DNA from: Humibacter sp. RRB41
Lineage (GTDB): Bacteria; Actinomycetota; Actinomycetes; Actinomycetales; Microbacteriaceae
DNA length: 64,000 nucleotides
Assembly: GCF_022761015.1 (NCBI RefSeq)
Contig: NZ_JAKWJQ010000001.1
Coordinates: forward strand, 124,001 to 188,000
Direction of reading: 5' to 3'
Below the pieces are notes generated by a model. It did not search any database. It saw only the letters and a list, made by a program, of their open reading frames with translations, and was not told the origin of the DNA. This document shows positions 15,329 through 27,122 of this stretch, piece by piece. The position numbers and the translations under genes are program-made. Within the stretch, counting starts at the first letter, position 1; each line of letters begins with the position of its first letter.

Positions 15329-17933
15329 CTAACGTGTCATCCTTTCCGGGCTGCTCGGCCCCCGGGTCGGTCTCAGTCTCCTCCGACTCGGCGTCGTGAG
15401 CGTCCAGATTCCGCTCGCTGTTCCGCGCGATCGCGATGATCTTGTCGTCATCGGCGAAGCGGGCGAATACGACACCCATGGTGTCCCGACCCTTGGCCGG
15501 CACCTCGGCCACGGCAGAGCGTACCACCTTGCCGCTGGCAAGAACCACGAGAACCTCGTCGTCTTCCTGCACGATGAGAGCACCCGCAAGGTCCCCTCGG
15601 TCATCACTCAGCTTGGCCACCTTGATGCCCAATCCACCACGACCCTGGAGGCGGTACTGGTCGACTGCAGTGCGCTTCGCGTACCCGCCCTCCGTCACCA
15701 CGAACACGTAACCGTCTTCGGCGGAATCTTCAGAATCCACGCCCTCGGCGCCCGGGCCGGAGATCACCGCAGCGTCCAGAAGCGAGTCGTCGCCACGGAA
15801 GTGCATGCCGATCACACCCGAGGTCGAACGGCCCATCGGACGCAGCGCCTCGTCCGTCGCCGTGAAGCGAATCGACATGCCCTTGCGTGAAACGAGCAGG
15901 ATGTCCGAGTCCTCTTCGGTGAGCAGCGCCGAGATCAGCTCGTCCTCCTCGCGAAGCTTGATCGCGATGATCCCGCCGGTGCGATTCGTGTCGTATTCCG
16001 CCAGTGCGGTCTTCTTGACCAGACCGTCACGTGTCGCGAGCACGAGGTACTTGGCGACCGCGTAGTCCCGGACGTCGAGAATCTCGGCGATCTCCTCATC
16101 GGGCTGCATCGCCAGCAGGTTCGCCACGTGCTGGCCCTTGGCATCGCGGCCGGCCTCCGGCAGCTCGTAGCCCTTCGCACGATAGACACGGCCCTTGGTG
16201 GTGAAGAACAGCAGCCAGTGATGGGTCGTCGTCACGAAGAAGTGATCGACGACATCCTCGCCGCGCAACTGCGCACCTTTGACGCCCTTGCCGCCACGAT
16301 GCTGCGAACGGTAGTTGTCGCTGCGCGTGCGCTTGATGTAACCGCCGCGCGTGACCGTGATGACCATCTCTTCTTCGGGAATGAGGTCTTCGACACTCAT
16401 GTCGCCGTCGAATCCGTACAGGATGTTCGTGCGCCGATCGTCTCCGAACTTGTCGGAGATCTCGGTGAGCTCCTCGCTCACGATGGACCGCTGACGGGCG
16501 CTGTCCGCGAGAATCGCCTTGTAGTCCGCGATCTCCGCCTCGAGGCGGGCGAGAGCGTCGATGATCTTCTGTCGCTCGAGGGCCGCGAGCCGGCGCAGCT
16601 GCATCGACAGGATGGCATCAGCCTGCACCTGGTCGACGTCGAGCAGATCCATCAGGCCCACGCGAGCCTCTTCGGTATTGGGCGAGCGACGGATCAGGGC
16701 AATGACCTCATCGAGTGCGTCGAGTGCCTTGACCAGTCCACGCTGGATGTGCGCGTCCTCTTCCGCCTTGCGCAGCCGGTACTGCGTTCGACGCACGATG
16801 ACATCGATCTGATGATCGACCCAGGCGGAGATGAAGCCGTCGAGCGGCAGCGTGCGGGGCACTCCGTCGACGATCGCGAGCATGTTCGCGCCGAAGTTCT
16901 CCTGCAGCTGAGTGTGCTTGTAGAGGTTGTTCAGCACGACCTTCGCCACGGCGTCCCGCTTGAGCACGATCACCAGGCGCTGCCCGGTGCGGCCACTGGA
17001 CTCGTCGCGAATATCCGCGATGCCGGCGATGCGGCCGTCCTTCACGAACTCGGCGATCTTGATGGCGAGGTTGTCGGGGTTCACCTGGTACGGCAGCTCG
17101 GTCACGACCAGGCAGGTGCGGCCGTGAACCTCCTCGACATTGACCACTGCGCGCATCGTGATCGAGCCACGACCCGTTCGGTAGGCGTCGTGAATGCCCT
17201 TCACACCGAGAATCTGCGCGCCGGTCGGGAAGTCCGGTCCCTTGATGCGCTCGATCAGAGCCTCGAGCAGCTCCTCGCGCGTGGCATCCGGATGTTCGAG
17301 GGCCCAGAGTGCGCCGGCGCTCACCTCACGCATGTTGTGCGGTGGGATGTTCGTGGCCATTCCGACGGCGATGCCGACAGAACCGTTGACCAGCAGGTTC
17401 GGGAACCGGCTGGGCAGAATGGCCGGCTCCTGCGTACGGCCGTCGTAGTTGTCTTGGAAGTCGACGGTGTCCTCGTCGATGTCGCGCACCATTTCCAGCG
17501 CGAGCGGGGCCATCTTCGTCTCGGTGTATCGAGGGGCGGCAGCGCCGTCGTTACCGGGCGAGCCGAAGTTTCCCTGGCCGAGGGCAAGCGGATACCGCAG
17601 GCTCCACGGCTGGACGAGGCGCACGAGCGCGTCGTAGATGGCCGAGTCACCGTGCGGGTGGAACTGGCCCATCACGTCGCCGACGACTCGAGAGCACTTG
17701 GAGTATGCCCGGTCGGGGCGGTACCCGCCGTCGTACATCGCATAGATCACACGGCGGTGCACCGGCTTCAGTCCGTCTCGCACCTCGGGGAGCGCGCGGC
17801 CCACGATCACGCTCATCGCGTAGTCGAGGTAACTGCGCTGCATCTCCAGCTGCAGATCGACGGGCTCGATGTTGCCGTGCACGATGCCGTCGGATGCTTG
17901 CGTGCTCTCCACGTCGCCGGTCTCGTCTGCCAT
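15297..17933 (-). CDS. gyrA: DNA gyrase subunit A
   Basis: The 878-residue subunit cuts and rejoins DNA within gyrase, introducing negative supercoils. The N-terminal winged-helix/tower domain carries the catalytic Tyr136 (in APRYTE). The quinolone pocket has Ser97 and Asp101 ([10 protein letters not shown]), residues typical of susceptible enzymes. The C-terminal beta-pinwheel includes a GyrA box ([10 protein letters not shown]) and ends in an acidic tail. It lies 85 nt downstream of gyrB, with a palindromic repeat in between, and overlaps the DUF3566 gene. Confidence 0.98.
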   Translation of the reverse strand: MADETGDVESTQASDGIVHGNIEPVDLQLEMQRSYLDYAMSVIVGRALPEVRDGLKPVHRRVIYAMYDGGYRPDRAYSKCSRVVGDVMGQFHPHGDSAIYDALVRLVQPWSLRYPLALGQGNFGSPGNDGAAAPRYTETKMAPLALEMVRDIDEDTVDFQDNYDGRTQEPAILPSRFPNLLVNGSVGIAVGMATNIPPHNMREVSAGALWALEHPDATREELLEALIERIKGPDFPTGAQILGVKGIHDAYRTGRGSITMRAVVNVEEVHGRTCLVVTELPYQVNPDNLAIKIAEFVKDGRIAGIADIRDESSGRTGQRLVIVLKRDAVAKVVLNNLYKHTQLQENFGANMLAIVDGVPRTLPLDGFISAWVDHQIDVIVRRTQYRLRKAEEDAHIQRGLVKALDALDEVIALIRRSPNTEEARVGLMDLLDVDQVQADAILSMQLRRLAALERQKIIDALARLEAEIADYKAILADSARQRSIVSEELTEISDKFGDDRRTNILYGFDGDMSVEDLIPEEEMVITVTRGGYIKRTRSDNYRSQHRGGKGVKGAQLRGEDVVDHFFVTTTHHWLLFFTTKGRVYRAKGYELPEAGRDAKGQHVANLLAMQPDEEIAEILDVRDYAVAKYLVLATRDGLVKKTALAEYDTNRTGGIIAIKLREEDELISALLTEEDSDILLVSRKGMSIRFTATDEALRPMGRSTSGVIGMHFRGDDSLLDAAVISGPGAEGVDSEDSAEDGYVFVVTEGGYAKRTAVDQYRLQGRGGLGIKVAKLSDDRGDLAGALIVQEDDEVLVVLASGKVVRSAVAEVPAKGRDTMGVVFARFADDDKIIAIARNSERNLDAHDAESEETETDPGAEQPGKDDTLDEHGSGTVGA

Positions 17934-17974
17934 CTATCTCTCTACTTCTCTTCTTGCGTTTCCATGTTGCCGCT

Positions 17975-18015
17975 GGTCGAGTAGCGCGCGACGGAGTCGC
18001 CCGCGTATCGAGACC
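17975..18015. repeat. Dispersed palindromic repeat, copy 1 (gyrB-gyrA gap)
   Basis: GGTCGAGTAGCGCGCG and, after 11 nt, CGCGTATCGAGACC form an imperfect stem. The same outer sequences recur at 24373 and 44983. This is a REP-like element placed inside the gyrBA operon. Confidence 0.7.
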
Positions 18016-18018
18016 CGC

Positions 18019-20066
<2,048 letters not shown>

Positions 20067-20134
20067 GGCTGACGATCGGGCGAGAAACGGCCGTCTGACG
20101 CGATGAAAATGCTCGGTTGACCAGATTTGTCTGC

Positions 20135-20620
20135 TCAGCCGTAGGTGTCGCGTGGACCGCGCCCTGGGATCGACCTGGGGCCGCGTTTCCATGAGGGGAC
20201 GTCAGGGCCCACGAACCGCATGCTTTCCACAGCCGCGTCCGGATAGCGCTTCTGGATGTGCAGCAGCAACTCTCCACGCATCAGGCGAAGCTGTGTCGCC
20301 CAGCTGGTGGAGTCGCACCGCACAGTGAGTACTCCGCCCTCGATTCCGGCCGGATCGGAGTGTTTCGCCGTCTCTTCCCCGACCACCTCCGCCCATGCCG
20401 CGAGCAGTTCGGACTTCGCCAGCGGCGAGCTCCAGCCGAGTTCGTCGGCGAGGGACGCGATTGCGCCGGAGAGTCCTAGCGGTTCCCGTCCGGGTTCGAA
20501 CGGCTGACTCGTGTTGCGCCCCTGACGTGCACTTTCACGGCGTGCGTTGCGCTGTCCTCGTCCCGGATCGGCACCGAACAACTGCTTGAGGTGACGGTAG
20601 AACTCCGCCGACTCACTCAT
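20135..20620 (-). CDS. DciA-like DUF721 protein (helicase-loading factor candidate)
   Basis: The 161-residue protein belongs to the DUF721/DciA family, a widespread factor that operates the DnaB helicase in bacteria lacking DnaC/DnaI. A variable Arg-rich N-terminal 60 residues precedes the DUF721 domain (about LADELGWSSPLAKSELLAAWAEVVGEE to the GPDVPSWKRGPRSI end), which includes the S-T-S-W-A-T-Q-L-R motif. The ATG at 20620 overlaps the recF stop by 8 nt and is preferred to a longer in-frame extension. The gyrB-dciA-recF order is conserved in actinobacteria. The DnaB-loading role is inferred from family members elsewhere. Confidence 0.85.
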   Translation of the reverse strand: MSESAEFYRHLKQLFGADPGRGQRNARRESARQGRNTSQPFEPGREPLGLSGAIASLADELGWSSPLAKSELLAAWAEVVGEETAKHSDPAGIEGGVLTVRCDSTSWATQLRLMRGELLLHIQKRYPDAAVESMRFVGPDVPSWKRGPRSIPGRGPRDTYG

Positions 20621-21830
20621 CCGAGGCTCCCACGTCGCTCGGCACGATCTCGTCCGGCGCCCATTCTTGCGACTCGTCTCCCTGCGAGACCACCGTGCCC
20701 GCACTGATCCTGACGGTGTGCGTTCGAAGCGCGGCCGGAACATCCTCGAACACCGCCGCTGTGACGAGCACCTGCTCGTATCCCTGCACGGATGCCGCCA
20801 GTCGCGCCCGCCTCGCCTGATCGAGCTCAGCGAACACGTCGTCGAGAATCAGCACCGGGTCACCGGTCGTCGACCGCTCCCGCAACAACTGCGCGGATGC
20901 CAGCCTCAACGCAAGCGCGAACGACCACGACTCACCGTGGCTGGCATATCCCTTCGCCGGCAGTCCATTGAGCTCGAACCGCACGTCGTCACGGTGCGGC
21001 CCGACCAACGTGACCCCTCGATCGAGCTCCCTGCTGCGCAGACCCGCAATCGCGGAGGCGAAGCGATCTCTCGTTGACCCTGATGCCGCCTCGGCGCGAA
21101 CATCGCTCGCATCGTCGTCGTCTGGCTGTGCTCCGTCCACCGTGAGAAGTGGAACCAGGCGCGGGCCGTGATCACCGCCCGCGACGGCACGATAGGCGTC
21201 GCGCACCGGATCGACGAGATCGGCGATCAGTGCGGATCGCTCGTCGATGATCTCGGAACCGAGGGCGACCAGTCGCTCGTCCCAGACATCCAGTGTCGAC
21301 AACGCCGAACCCCGCACACCCGATGCGCGAGCTGACTTGAGTAGTGTGTTCCTCTGCCGCAGCACTCGGTCGTAATCCGCCAGAACGCCCGCGAGCCGCG
21401 GTGCCCTCTGAATCAACACCGTGTCGAGGAAGCGCCGGCGCACGGCCGGCTCACCGCGCACGAGTGCGAGATCTTCCGGCGCGAACAACACCGTCGACAG
21501 GTAGCGGACCAACTCGCGCGGCTTCGACGCCGACCGGTTGAGCATCGCCTTGTTCGCGGACGACCTGTTCAGCTGCAGCTCGAGAAGCACCGAACGGCCT
21601 TCGCTCTCGACCCTGCACCGAATCACCGCCGCACCGACATCCTGGCGGATCATCGCAGTGTCGACGGGGGTGCGATGCGATCCCGATGTCGAGAGGTAGA
21701 CCAACGACTCGACCAGATTCGTCTTGCCCTGGCCATTGCTGCCGACGAAGAGGTTCGGGCCGGCCGCGAACTCGACTTCGGCATGCTGGTAGTTGCGAAA
21801 GTCGGTCAGCGACAGGTGCGTCACCTTCAT
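20613..21830 (-). CDS. recF: DNA replication/repair protein RecF
   Basis: The 405-residue SMC-like ATPase helps load RecA at gaps with RecO and RecR. Walker A is GSNGQGKT (30-37), the ABC signature lies in SHGESWSFALAL, and Walker B is LILDDVFAELD. Length is normal, with an acidic C-terminal extension (DESQEWAPDEIVPSD). It lies 64 nt downstream of gnd and overlaps dciA. Confidence 0.97.
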   Translation of the reverse strand: MKVTHLSLTDFRNYQHAEVEFAAGPNLFVGSNGQGKTNLVESLVYLSTSGSHRTPVDTAMIRQDVGAAVIRCRVESEGRSVLLELQLNRSSANKAMLNRSASKPRELVRYLSTVLFAPEDLALVRGEPAVRRRFLDTVLIQRAPRLAGVLADYDRVLRQRNTLLKSARASGVRGSALSTLDVWDERLVALGSEIIDERSALIADLVDPVRDAYRAVAGGDHGPRLVPLLTVDGAQPDDDDASDVRAEAASGSTRDRFASAIAGLRSRELDRGVTLVGPHRDDVRFELNGLPAKGYASHGESWSFALALRLASAQLLRERSTTGDPVLILDDVFAELDQARRARLAASVQGYEQVLVTAAVFEDVPAALRTHTVRISAGTVVSQGDESQEWAPDEIVPSDVGASDE

Positions 21831-21894
21831 CGCCGGGCGCCCGTCGTTCGCATCACTGGAGTCCGGCCCACTTCGAACCGGCGAACATCGACGG

Positions 21895-22782
21895 TCAGTC
21901 GACGGCCTTCACGGCGTGCCCACCGAACTGGTTGCGCAAGGCAGCGACCGCCTTCATGGCGGGAGAGTCCTGCTGGCGTGAGACGAAACGCGCGAAGATC
22001 GAGGCGCTGATCGTCGGCATCGGGACGGCGTTGTTCAGGCCTTCCTCGACCGTCCACCTGCCCTCGCCGGAATCTTCGACGTACCCCTCGATCTGCTCGA
22101 ACTCGGGATCCTGCTCGAGAGCCCGCACGAGCAGATCGAGCAACCACGACCGAACGACGGTTCCACGCTGCCACGCCTTGAACGTGCCGGTGACGTCCTT
22201 GACGATGTCCTTGCGTGTGTCGAGCAGCTCGTAGCCTTCGGCATACGCCTGCATGAGCGCGTATTCGATGCCGTTGTGCACCATCTTCGCGTAGTGACCG
22301 GCGCCGACCTCGCCGACGTGGACGAATCCCTCGTCGCGAGGACCGTCAGGGCGAAGCGCGTCGAACACCGGCATCACACGCTCGACCTGCGCAGCACTGC
22401 CACCGACCATCAGCCCGTAACCGTTGTCGAGTCCCCACACGCCACCGGAGACACCGGCGTCCATGAAGTCGACACCCGTCTTCGCGAGCTGTTCGGCGTG
22501 CTTGAAGTCGTCGGTGAACTTCGAGTTGCCCCCGTCGATGATCAGGTCGCCCTTTTCGAGGACGCCGGCCAGATCGTCGACGACGGAGTCGGTGATCTTG
22601 CCTGCCGGAACCATCACCCAGACCGTTCGCGGGGTGGGCAGTGCGGCTGCGAGCTCGGCAAGCGATGCGACGTCGGAGACAGCCGGATTGGTGTCGTAGC
22701 CGGTCACTTCGATGCCCTTGCGCTCGAGCCTCGAACGCATGTTGTTGCCCATTTTTCCGAGACCGATGAGACCGATGTGCAT
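21895..22782 (-). CDS. gnd: 6-phosphogluconate dehydrogenase (decarboxylating), short Gnd type
   Basis: The 295-residue enzyme oxidises 6-phosphogluconate to ribulose 5-phosphate, CO2 and a reduced nicotinamide. The N-terminal Rossmann motif is GLIGLGKMGNNM; IIDGGNS, MDAGVSGGVWG and the catalytic-Lys segment GHYAKMVHNGIEY follow. The roughly 300-aa size marks the short class, distinct from the 470-aa form. The residue after the second Rossmann strand is Asp (GYDTNP), which favours NAD over NADP. Its position between dnaN and recF is the conserved Streptomyces-type order. Confidence 0.95.
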   Translation of the reverse strand: MHIGLIGLGKMGNNMRSRLERKGIEVTGYDTNPAVSDVASLAELAAALPTPRTVWVMVPAGKITDSVVDDLAGVLEKGDLIIDGGNSKFTDDFKHAEQLAKTGVDFMDAGVSGGVWGLDNGYGLMVGGSAAQVERVMPVFDALRPDGPRDEGFVHVGEVGAGHYAKMVHNGIEYALMQAYAEGYELLDTRKDIVKDVTGTFKAWQRGTVVRSWLLDLLVRALEQDPEFEQIEGYVEDSGEGRWTVEEGLNNAVPMPTISASIFARFVSRQQDSPAMKAVAALRNQFGGHAVKAVD

Positions 22783-22837
22783 GATGAATCCTTTTGTCGT
22801 CTGGGCCGAATGGGAACCGAACCGGAGATGTCCCGGA

Positions 22838-23983
22838 TCAGCGCAACAGCAGGTTCGGCTGCAGCAGATAACGGTAGCTGTCGCTTCCGGCCTGCTCCTT
22901 GCTGGTCTGACTGGTGACCAGAACCGGGCCGGGCTTGTTGGGGTTGTCGGTCTTCGTGAACGAGATGCGCACGAATTCCGAGTGCACGGCGCTGAGCCCG
23001 TCGAGCAGGAACTGCGGTTTGAGAGACACGACGGTGTCGTCGCCGGTGACGAGAGCCTCGACGCTCTCGGATGCCTGTGCCTGCTCGGAACCGATGGCCT
23101 CGAGCGTCAGCCCGTCGACGTTGAACGTGAAACGCAGCGCTGCCTCGCGCTCCAGCACCAACGACACACGTCGGGTCGCCTCGATCAGGTCCGCGGTGTT
23201 GATGACGGCGTAGTTCTCGACGGTCTCCGGAAACAATCGCTTCACCGGAGGGAAATTGCCCTTGATCAGCAACGACGTCACCGTCTTCTTCTCGGCGGTG
23301 AAGGCGATCAATTCGCGATCGTCTTTGGCCACCAGCGTCACCTGGATGTTGCCGTTGTGGCCGAATGTCTTGCCGATCTCCTGCAGGGTGCGTGCAGGAA
23401 TCAGCGCTGTCGAAGGTTCCGATCGACCGACAGAACCGTCCCAGTCGATCTCGCGAACCGCGACTCGGTACCGATCTGTCGCGACCAGGCTCAACCTGTT
23501 CTGGCTGATCTCGAGCTGCACACCGGTGATCACGGGCGTGACGTCGTCGCGTGACGCAGCCACGGCCACCTGTGCGACGGCCTCCGAGAACTCGTCGGCG
23601 GGAACCAGACCGGACTCGCCCTCGATCTGCGGGAGCGTCGGATATTCCTCAACAGGCATAGACAACAGCGTGAAGCTCGCACTGCCGCACGTCACGACGA
23701 TGCGGTTGTCGTCGGTGGCGAAGCTGACCGGAGCGTTCGGCAGCTTCGATGCGATCTCGGCGAGCAGGCGTCCCGACACGAGGACTCTGCCAGGTTCCTC
23801 GACGGCTGCGGAGATCTGGGTCTGCGCCGAGACCTCGTAGTCGAAGGCCGAGAGCGAGATGCCGTCATCGGTCGTGCTGATCAGCACACCACTGAGAATC
23901 GGCAGGGTCGTGCGCTGAGGCAGCAGCTTGACTGTGAAAGAAACCGCTTCGCTCAGCACATCGCGGTTGGCCTGAAACCTCAC
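22838..23983 (-). CDS. dnaN: DNA polymerase III beta sliding clamp
   Basis: The 381-residue clamp encircles DNA and tethers replicative polymerases. Three repeated beta-clamp domains are visible, ending with the conserved C-terminal segment (SDSYRYLLQPNLLLR). A GTG start at 23983 is chosen over an upstream in-frame ATG because GGGGAG lies 6 nt upstream and family homology begins at VRFQANRDVL. It lies directly after the putative origin, co-oriented with dnaA. Confidence 0.97.
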   Translation of the reverse strand: MRFQANRDVLSEAVSFTVKLLPQRTTLPILSGVLISTTDDGISLSAFDYEVSAQTQISAAVEEPGRVLVSGRLLAEIASKLPNAPVSFATDDNRIVVTCGSASFTLLSMPVEEYPTLPQIEGESGLVPADEFSEAVAQVAVAASRDDVTPVITGVQLEISQNRLSLVATDRYRVAVREIDWDGSVGRSEPSTALIPARTLQEIGKTFGHNGNIQVTLVAKDDRELIAFTAEKKTVTSLLIKGNFPPVKRLFPETVENYAVINTADLIEATRRVSLVLEREAALRFTFNVDGLTLEAIGSEQAQASESVEALVTGDDTVVSLKPQFLLDGLSAVHSEFVRISFTKTDNPNKPGPVLVTSQTSKEQAGSDSYRYLLQPNLLLR

Positions 23984-24427
23984 GAAGTTCTCCCCTGTCG
24001 GTACGCACACGGATGCATCCGCTCAATGCTATCCCCCGACGAGGACAGCACAGCGGCGAGGACGGTGACGACGAGCCAAGCGTTCAGGTTGTCGCATCGC
24101 CTGCTTAAAGAATCTTGTTCTCTTAATCGGCTTAACCGCTGTGGAAATTGTGGATAACTCGGTGGATGGCAGGCGGCACATGGGAACTACAACTGTGTGA
24201 GTTGTCGAACGACTGTTGATGAAACGTCTGACGCGGGGAGGAGCGACGCTGGCGTGACGGCTCACATTTCACAAGCTCGTCCACCCTGCCCACACCCTGA
24301 CGCCTGTTGTTCATTAACTTTCAACAGGGTTATCCACAGTGTGAATATGCGTGCTGATCGCACGACACCGCTGGTCGAGTAGCGCCCGCGGACCCTTCGG
24401 CTCGCTACTCGACCACCGAGAGCGCCA
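23984..24427. other. oriC: Putative replication origin (oriC), dnaA-dnaN intergenic region
   Basis: This 444-bp gene-free stretch lies between dnaN and dnaA. Exact DnaA boxes are TGTGGATAA (24149-24157, reverse) and TTATCCACA (24330-24338, forward). An A/T-rich tract (about 24104-24136, with several TTAA and TCTTGTTCT words) precedes the first box and is the best unwinding candidate. A degenerate box (TGTGGAAAT) abuts the first. A 42-bp palindromic repeat lies at the dnaA-proximal end. The dnaA-dnaN gap is the usual oriC site in actinobacteria. Confidence 0.8.
24373..24414. repeat. Dispersed palindromic repeat, copy 2 (inside oriC gap)
   Basis: Perfect 12-bp arms GGTCGAGTAGCG and CGCTACTCGACC flank an 18-nt loop. 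It is the best-preserved copy of the element also found at 17975 and 44983. Being just downstream of dnaA, it could terminate dnaA transcripts before oriC. Confidence 0.75.
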
Positions 24428-25852
24428 TCAGCGATGGGTCTGCTTGATGCGAGCGGTGAGCTCCGTGACCTGGTTGTAGATGGAGCGGCGCTCTTTCATG
24501 AGTTCGCTGATCTTCTTGTTCGCGTACATCACGGTGGTGTGATCGCGGTTGCCGAAGAGCTGTCCGATCTTCGGCAGGGAAAGATTGGTGAGCTCACGGC
24601 ACAGGTACATCGCGATCTGTCGTGCCGTTGCGATGGCTTGCGATCGTGAGGAGCCGTAGAGATCGTCGACGCTGAGCTTGAAGTAGTCGGCGGTGGCCGT
24701 GATGATGTCGGCCGGCGACACGACGTTGTCGTCATCGAGGGTGATGAGGTCCTTGAGTACCGTCTGCACGAGGCTCATGTCGACCGGAGTCTTGTTGAGG
24801 CTGGCGAACGCGGTGACTCGGATGAGTGTTCCCTCGAGTTCGCGGATGTTGCTTGAGACCTTCGTCGCCATGAATTCGAGGATGTCGTCCGGCACCAGGA
24901 TGCGCTCGCTCTGCGCCTTCTTGCGCAGGATCGCGATGCGGGTCTCGAGGTCGGGAGCCTGGACATCCGTGATGAGGCCCCACTCGAACCGTGTGAGCAT
25001 GCGGTCTTCGAACCCGGTGAGGTGCTTCGGGGGGAGGTCGCTCGTGATGACGACCTGCTTGTTGTGGTCGTGCAACGTGTTGAAGGTGTGGAAGAAGGCC
25101 TCTTGCGTCTCGACCGCGCGCTGCAGGAACTGGATGTCGTCGATCAGCAGGATGTCGATGTTGCGATAGCGCGCCTGGAACGAGGAACCGCGGTTGTTCG
25201 CGATCGAGTTGATGAAGTCGTTCGTGAACTCTTCTGAACTGACGTAGCGAACCCGGATGCCCGGATACAAGCTCATGGCGTAGTGACCGATGGCATGCAG
25301 CAGGTGAGTTTTGCCGAGCCCGGAGTCGCCGTAGATGAAGAGCGGGTTGTACGCCTTCGCCGGTGCTTCGGCCACTGCCACTGCAGCGGCGTGCGCGAAC
25401 CGGTTGGACTGGCCGATGACGAAGTTGTCGAAACTGTACTTCGGGTTGAGCCTCGAGTCGGCGTTGCGGGGAGCGGCGGTGATGTCGGTGATCGGGGCCG
25501 ATGGCTGGCTCACTGTCTCGGGTGTGTCGATGTACCCGGACTCCATACGCTCAGGCTCGAGCTGCGGTGCATCGTGCGTGATGCTCGGGTTGACCACGAT
25601 CGCGAAGTTGGATACCGAGAGTGCGTCGTCGAGACGGCCGATCGAATTGAGGAGTGGAACGCGGCAGCGCTGTTCGATCATGCCCCGGGTGAACTCGTTC
25701 GGAACCTCCAGATAGAAGGTGCCGGCCATGATGCCCTTCGGCTCGACGAGGCTGAGGAATCCGTAGAGCTGCGGAGTGACCCTCTCATCGGTCTCGAGGG
25801 TCGACAGCACCGACCTCCATGCGCTCGTCAACGACGCATTGCCGTCAGCCAT
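24428..25852 (-). CDS. dnaA: Chromosomal replication initiator DnaA
   Basis: The 474-residue AAA+ initiator binds DnaA boxes and opens oriC. Domain I covers about the first 90 residues and a flexible linker runs to about 135. The AAA+ core has Walker A GDSGLGKT (175-182) and Walker B LLIDDIQFL. The C-terminal box-binding domain carries the DHTTVMYANKKI signature. Length is normal for Micrococcales. A GGGGA lies 4-5 nt before the ATG at 25852. DnaA boxes lie on both sides of the gene, so autoregulation is likely. Confidence 0.98.
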   Translation of the reverse strand: MADGNASLTSAWRSVLSTLETDERVTPQLYGFLSLVEPKGIMAGTFYLEVPNEFTRGMIEQRCRVPLLNSIGRLDDALSVSNFAIVVNPSITHDAPQLEPERMESGYIDTPETVSQPSAPITDITAAPRNADSRLNPKYSFDNFVIGQSNRFAHAAAVAVAEAPAKAYNPLFIYGDSGLGKTHLLHAIGHYAMSLYPGIRVRYVSSEEFTNDFINSIANNRGSSFQARYRNIDILLIDDIQFLQRAVETQEAFFHTFNTLHDHNKQVVITSDLPPKHLTGFEDRMLTRFEWGLITDVQAPDLETRIAILRKKAQSERILVPDDILEFMATKVSSNIRELEGTLIRVTAFASLNKTPVDMSLVQTVLKDLITLDDDNVVSPADIITATADYFKLSVDDLYGSSRSQAIATARQIAMYLCRELTNLSLPKIGQLFGNRDHTTVMYANKKISELMKERRSIYNQVTELTARIKQTHR

Positions 25853-26316
25853 AGTTCCCCTAGATCATTTCTCACGGACCCTGCCCGGCAGCCCGATCCA
25901 CCCCGTTGTGAATCTTCCGGCCGGATGCAGCATGTCCCGGCCGCTCTTATCCACATGGTTATCCCCAACGTGTTGCAACGGCATTCTCAACGTCCGCGCG
26001 GTGCTTCGAACCGGTTGATTCACAACCTGGGGATAACTTCGCATGTCACGCTAACGAATCGAGCCCGCCCGCTCAAATCATGGAGCAGGCGAGATCTTCG
26101 GATCGTCGGCGTGCCTCTCCAGGCTTAGTCCTCTCCGTGTGGATAATCAACGGCTCGAGGTACGCCGGTTTGACCTGTGGCGAACCAGCCCGTACCGTTA
26201 ATGGGTTGACCGCAGGCCGCACCAGCGGCACATCTTCCTTCTCCGGGCGCCTAGGGCGAACGTCTCCCATCGGGATCGCCTCACGAAGAACTGATATCGA
26301 TCGAGAGACCTGTCTG
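25853..26316. promoter_or_regulatory. dnaA-rpmH divergent intergenic region with four DnaA boxes
   Basis: This 464-bp stretch without a gene carries TTATCCACA (25947-25955), TTATCCCCA (25959-25967, 12 bp downstream), TGGGGATAA (26028-26036) and TGTGGATAA (26138-26146). The first and last are perfect boxes; the middle two have one mismatch. Together they form an inward-facing arrangement. The region must also hold the divergent dnaA and rpmH promoters, so DnaA could repress both. It may be part of a bipartite origin. Confidence 0.7.
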
Positions 26317-26454
26317 ATGAGCAAGAGAACCTTCCAGCCGAACAACCGTCGTCGCGCCAAGGTGCACGGCTTCCGCCTGCGCATGCGTACGCGTGCCGGT
26401 CGTGCGATCCTGGCGCACCGTCGTCGCAAGGGCCGTACCGAACTCTCCGCGTAG
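26317..26454 (+). CDS. rpmH: 50S ribosomal protein L34
   Basis: The 45-residue, highly basic protein shows the full L34 signature ([30 protein letters not shown] split across the chain). A real family start begins MSKRTFQP; longer in-frame extensions are rejected. It is the first gene of the rpmH-rnpA-yidD-yidC-jag operon, divergent from dnaA. Confidence 0.98.
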   Translation: MSKRTFQPNNRRRAKVHGFRLRMRTRAGRAILAHRRRKGRTELSA

Positions 26455-26464
26455 CAGCAGTGCG

Positions 26465-26812
26465 GTGCTCGCCAAGGCGAACCGAATCAGGACCGGCGCT
26501 GACTATCGGCTGACCATCCGTCGCGGTGTGCGTGTGCACGCTCCGAACACGATCACGTATGTGCGTCGTGTCTCCGACGCGACTCCTGTGCGGTTCGGCT
26601 TCGTCGTGAGCAAGGCCGTCGGGATCGCTGTCGTGCGCAACACCGTGCGTCGCCGCCTCAAAGCGGTGTCCCGTGAGTTGCTACCCGAGCTGGCACCCGG
26701 CCACGACATCGTGGTGCGTGCGCTGCCAGCGTCCGTGCAGGCATCCTGGACTACCCTGCAAGGTGAGATCCGCCGAGCCGTCGACGAAGTAGGCGCCCGA
26801 TGCATGCCCTGA
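26465..26812 (+). CDS. rnpA: Ribonuclease P protein component
   Basis: The 115-residue basic protein partners the RNase P RNA in 5-prime tRNA maturation. The signature is R-F-G-F-V-V-S-K-A-V-G-I-A-V-V-R-N with RRRLK, and the family N-terminus LAKANRI is present. GTG 26465 is chosen because that N-terminus starts there, 10 nt after the rpmH stop. The C-terminus overlaps yidD by 13 nt. Confidence 0.95.
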   Translation: MLAKANRIRTGADYRLTIRRGVRVHAPNTITYVRRVSDATPVRFGFVVSKAVGIAVVRNTVRRRLKAVSRELLPELAPGHDIVVRALPASVQASWTTLQGEIRRAVDEVGARCMP

Positions 26813-27111
26813 TCACCACCGTCATCCTCATTCCGAGGAACGTCGCTGTGTTGATTCTGCGCGCCTATCGAAAGGTGATCTCCCCTTTGTACGGCGACGT
26901 GTGTCGCTACTACCCCTCGTGCTCGGCGTACGCGCTGAGGGCGATCCAAGAACACGGCCTGATCATCGGCGTGGCACTGGGAACGGCGCGCATCGCTCGC
27001 TGCCACCCGTGGGCCGCCGGCGGTGTAGACGACGTTCCCCGTAAGAAGACCCCCCGCTATTCCGTCACCCCATTCGGGTTCGTGGTGGCACGCGGCCACG
27101 CAAAAGGATGA
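26800..27111 (+). CDS. yidD: Membrane protein insertion efficiency factor YidD
   Basis: The 103-residue protein has an amphipathic/hydrophobic N-terminal helix. The invariant segment YRKVISPLYGDVCRYYPSCSAYAL follows, with its conserved cysteines, then ARCHPWAAGGVDDVP. It assists YidC-dependent membrane protein insertion. It overlaps rnpA by 13 nt and precedes yidC by 11 nt. Confidence 0.96.
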   Translation: MHALITTVILIPRNVAVLILRAYRKVISPLYGDVCRYYPSCSAYALRAIQEHGLIIGVALGTARIARCHPWAAGGVDDVPRKKTPRYSVTPFGFVVARGHAKG

Positions 27112-27122
27112 CCGAGTAACAG

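Noticed and set aside
16128-17984. A 618-residue plus-strand frame opposite gyrA
   Set aside because: Antisense shadow of gyrA; composition biased and no recognisable motif.
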